A stretch of DNA of 6,826 bases, from contig DAOUSH010000019.1 of assembly GCA_030627335.1 (NCBI GenBank), positions 1-6,826 on the forward strand, read 5' to 3'. The notes under the pieces were generated by a model. It saw only the letters and a program-made list of their open reading frames with translations, did no database searches and was not told where the DNA came from. This document shows positions 4,697-6,826 of this stretch, piece after piece. The DNA is from Dehalococcoidia bacterium. GTDB lineage: Bacteria > Chloroflexota > Dehalococcoidia > Dehalococcoidales > W693. How positions within the stretch are numbered: the stretch's first letter is position 1; each line of letters opens with the position of its first letter. The translations under genes were made by a program, and so were the position numbers.

Positions 4697-6136
4697 ATGG
4701 TCAGAGCATTACGCTATCCCATAATAGAAGAGGTAGACACACAGCTATCGCCTGTAGAAGCCTTCGAACTCCTGGAGGATAGACCGTTCAGCTTCTTCCT
4801 GGACAGTGGCATGGACCCTCACAAACTGGGGCGCTACTCCTTTATCGGCAGCCAGCCTTTTCTGGTACTGAGCTCTCGCGGCAACGAGGCCACTGTCACC
4901 CGGGGTACGGAAAAGAGCCACCACAAGGGCAACCCCTTCGACATACTTAATCACTTTCTTGAGCTATATCGCCTTGACTATCGTTCCCCACCAGTGCCGC
5001 TTATCGGCGGTGCCGTGGGCTACTTCAGCTATGACATGTGCCACTTTATCGAGCGTCTTCCTGTCACCGCCGTAGACGACCTTGAGCTGCCGGAGTGCTA
5101 CTTCGGCTTCTATGATCTGATTATCGCCTTCGACAATCTTTACGGAAAGACCTACATCGTCTCCACCGGTTTCCCCGAACTGGAAGAGGATAAAAGAAGA
5201 GAAAGGGCAGCCAGTCGCCTAGCTGAAGTCAAACGCCAGCTAGCCGACGCACCGACCTCGGTAAACAGGGAAAAGCCACAACCGCCGCCTGTAGAGCCGG
5301 TAACTCTTGCGTGTAACTTTACCCGGGAAGAATACGTAAACGCCGTTGAGAAAGCCCGTCAGTACATCATCGCCGGTGATATATTTGAAGTAAACCTGTC
5401 GCAGCGCTTTGAGGCTGAGCTTGCCGTCACCCCTTACCAGCTATACCGGCGTCTGCGACAGATAAACCCGGCACCCTTCGCCTGCTATCTCGGCTTTGGG
5501 CAGGTCTCGGTGGTAAGCGCTTCGCCGGAGAGGTTTCTCCGCCTCCGTGGAGACCGTGTGGAGACCCGCCCAATCAAGGGTACCCGCCCACGGGGCAACA
5601 GCCAGAGTGAGGATGAAGCCCTGGCTAATGAGCTGCTAGCCAGCGACAAGGACCGGGCGGAGAACATTATGATAGTCGACCTGGAGAGGAACGACCTGGG
5701 GCGTGTTTGTCGCTATGGCACGGTCAGGGTTACCGAACTGGCTATACTGGAGGTCTTTCCTACCGTCTTCCACCTCACCTCCACAGTGGTGGGCGGGCTC
5801 AGGGAGGACAAAAACGGCATCGATTTACTCAAAGCCACCTTTCCCGGCGGCTCCATAACCGGAGCCCCCAAGGTACGGGCTATGGAGATTATCGACGAAC
5901 TGGAGCCGACCAGGAGGAGCATATATACCGGCAATATCGGCTATTTGAGCTTTAACGGCGATCTCGACCTCAACATCGTCATCCGCACCTTCCTGGTTAA
6001 AGATAAAAAGGCATATTTTCAGGTCGGCGGCGCCGTTACTTACGATTCCGACCCCGAAGCCGAATACCGTGAGACGCTGGACAAGGCACGGGCGCTTATA
6101 GACGCCCTCAATATAACGGTAACCCAAGCAAGGTAG
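4697..6136 (+). CDS. pabB: Aminodeoxychorismate synthase component I (PabB)
   Basis: This 479-residue enzyme converts chorismate, with ammonia supplied by PabA, to 4-amino-4-deoxychorismate in p-aminobenzoate and folate synthesis. It has an N-terminal TrpE/PabB domain (about 10-165, with LDSG at 35-38 and GRYSFIG at 45-51) and a chorismate-binding domain (about 208-470). Conserved blocks include GDIFEVNLSQRF (227-238), RPIKGTRPRG, DLERNDLGR and FPGGSITGAPK (382-392). The deciding residue is Lys294 in PIKGT: PabB enzymes have this lysine nucleophile, whereas anthranilate synthase TrpE has alanine (PIAGT). The N-terminal LDSG, rather than the LLES of tryptophan-inhibited TrpE, agrees. ATG 4697 is the only plausible start because a stop lies in frame at 4685-4687; no Shine-Dalgarno sequence is visible. 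The pabA gene begins two bases after the stop and a lyase gene follows, which strengthens the folate assignment over tryptophan. Confidence 0.88.
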   Translation: MVRALRYPIIEEVDTQLSPVEAFELLEDRPFSFFLDSGMDPHKLGRYSFIGSQPFLVLSSRGNEATVTRGTEKSHHKGNPFDILNHFLELYRLDYRSPPVPLIGGAVGYFSYDMCHFIERLPVTAVDDLELPECYFGFYDLIIAFDNLYGKTYIVSTGFPELEEDKRRERAASRLAEVKRQLADAPTSVNREKPQPPPVEPVTLACNFTREEYVNAVEKARQYIIAGDIFEVNLSQRFEAELAVTPYQLYRRLRQINPAPFACYLGFGQVSVVSASPERFLRLRGDRVETRPIKGTRPRGNSQSEDEALANELLASDKDRAENIMIVDLERNDLGRVCRYGTVRVTELAILEVFPTVFHLTSTVVGGLREDKNGIDLLKATFPGGSITGAPKVRAMEIIDELEPTRRSIYTGNIGYLSFNGDLDLNIVIRTFLVKDKKAYFQVGGAVTYDSDPEAEYRETLDKARALIDALNITVTQAR

Positions 6137-6138
6137 AT

Positions 6139-6720
6139 ATGGTCATAGTCATTGATAACTACGATTCCTTCGTCTACAATATTGCCCAGTATCTGGGAGA
6201 GCTGGGCTGGGAGCCGGCGGTCTATCGCAATAACCGGGTAACCCCATCCGACATCGAGAAGTTGTCGCCATCCCACATTATTATATCTCCAGGTCCCTGC
6301 ACCCCGCTTGAAGCCGGTGCCTCCAACGATATAATCCATAGCTTTGCCGGCAGGGTCCCCATCCTCGGCGTTTGTCTCGGGCACCAGTGCATCGGCCATG
6401 TCTACGGCGGTAATGTAGTACCTGCACCCGTACCCACTCATGGCAAGCGTTCTCTTATCTATCACGACGGCAAGACTATATATAAAGGGATTCCCGGCCC
6501 ATTCGGTGGCGGCCGCTACCACTCCCTGGTGATAGAAAGTGGCGCTCTGCCTCCGTCGCTGGAGCTATCGGCTACAACCAGCGATGGCGTAGTTATGGGT
6601 GTGCGGCATAAAGACTATCTGGTCGAGGGAGTGCAGTTCCACCCTGAGTCTATAATGACCGAAGTCGGTCACGATGTGCTGAAGAATTTCCTTGGTCTCA
6701 CGCAGCCGAAGAGGCTTTAA
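6139..6720 (+). CDS. pabA: Aminodeoxychorismate synthase component II, glutamine amidotransferase (PabA)
   Basis: The 193-residue class I glutamine amidotransferase releases ammonia from glutamine and passes it to the PabB subunit. The catalytic triad is clear: nucleophile Cys79 in GVCLGHQ, with His168 and Glu170 in VQFHPES. The N-terminal VIDNYDSFVYNI (4-15) and SPGPCTP (50-56) blocks are typical of the TrpG/PabA family, and the length is normal. TrpG and PabA cannot be separated reliably by sequence alone, and in some bacteria one protein serves both pathways; the assignment follows from PabB-type Lys294 upstream and the PabC-like gene downstream. It lies only two bases after pabB, which implies coupled, stoichiometric synthesis of the two subunits. 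Its own ribosome binding site is weak (AAGG at 6130-6133, inside the end of pabB). Confidence 0.9.
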   Translation: MVIVIDNYDSFVYNIAQYLGELGWEPAVYRNNRVTPSDIEKLSPSHIIISPGPCTPLEAGASNDIIHSFAGRVPILGVCLGHQCIGHVYGGNVVPAPVPTHGKRSLIYHDGKTIYKGIPGPFGGGRYHSLVIESGALPPSLELSATTSDGVVMGVRHKDYLVEGVQFHPESIMTEVGHDVLKNFLGLTQPKRL

Positions 6721-6730
6721 GGAGCAGTTT

Positions 6731-6826
6731 ATGAAGCAAATCGTCTATCTGAACGGCAAACTGATACCACTTAACAAGGTTAATATATCCCCCCTGGATT
6801 ACGGCTTTCTCTATGGCTACGGTCTC
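6731..6826 (+). CDS. pabC: Class IV aminotransferase-fold protein, probably aminodeoxychorismate lyase (PabC), cut by window edge
   Basis: Only the first 32 residues are present. They begin MKQIVYLNGKLIP and continue with VNISPLDYGFLYGYGL, the N-terminal signature of the PLP-dependent class IV family (PabC, branched-chain aminotransferase IlvE, D-amino-acid aminotransferase). PabC splits aminodeoxychorismate into p-aminobenzoate and pyruvate, which is the step expected right after PabB and PabA. AAGGAG at 6719-6724, overlapping the pabA stop codon and six bases before the ATG, supports the start and the operon. The catalytic lysine and the residues that separate the subfamilies lie outside the window, so an IlvE-type aminotransferase is not excluded. 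Confidence 0.75.
   Translation, partial: MKQIVYLNGKLIPLNKVNISPLDYGFLYGYGL

Noticed and set aside
6040..6522. Minus-strand open frame of 160 codons across the pabB-pabA junction
   Set aside because: It is antisense to two strongly conserved enzymes, and the translated product has no recognisable domain.
4697..6720. trpE-trpG anthranilate synthase pair
   Set aside because: Lys294 in PIKGT and the downstream PabC-like gene favour PabB-PabA. No Trp-rich leader peptide precedes the operon.
1..6826. CRISPR array, tRNA, rRNA, insertion sequence or attachment site
   Set aside because: No regularly spaced direct repeats, cloverleaf sequence, transposase or integrase was seen. Intergenic gaps are short and nearly all sequence is explained by genes.

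Overview
This window is about 6.8 kb of compact, ordinary-looking bacterial chromosome of roughly balanced base composition. It carries seven genes on both strands, six complete and one cut by the right edge. Bacterial features are Shine-Dalgarno sites before several genes and two sigma70-like promoters. No rRNA or other taxonomic marker is present. An anaerobe of the Chloroflexota (Dehalococcoidia-like) would fit the combination of a two-gene SufC/SufB-type Fe-S module, a mannosyl-3-phosphoglycerate phosphatase homologue and a pab cluster, but this is only a low-confidence inference.

Region 1 (57-1542, + strand) is a two-gene exporter operon. An ABC ATPase (57-815) overlaps by 8 bases an ABC-2 type permease (808-1542) with six predicted membrane segments. 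Together they would form a half-size exporter of unknown substrate. Region 2 (1571-2413, - strand) is convergent with it and encodes a HAD-family phosphatase of the mannosyl-3-phosphoglycerate phosphatase type, without a partner synthase here.

Region 3 (2414-2623) is a divergent 210-base regulatory region. It holds a palindrome carrying extended -10 promoter motifs in both directions, plus further inverted repeats in the leader of the next operon. Region 4 (2624-4593, + strand) is a translationally coupled sufC-sufB pair. The single SufB/SufD-like scaffold keeps the cysteine and His-Glu positions known to matter in SufB. No SufD, SufS, SufU or SufE is present, so this resembles the minimal SUF-like (SMS, SmsCB) layout rather than a full SUF operon.

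Region 5 (4594-4696) contains a strong promoter and an inverted repeat overlapping its -35 box. Region 6 (4697 to the right edge, + strand) is a tight pabB-pabA-pabC operon for p-aminobenzoate, a folate precursor. PabB and PabA would form aminodeoxychorismate synthase and PabC the lyase. The first gene could be mistaken for trpE, but its PIKGT motif has the PabB-type lysine. No mobile element, CRISPR array, tRNA or rRNA was seen, and no gene looks broken.
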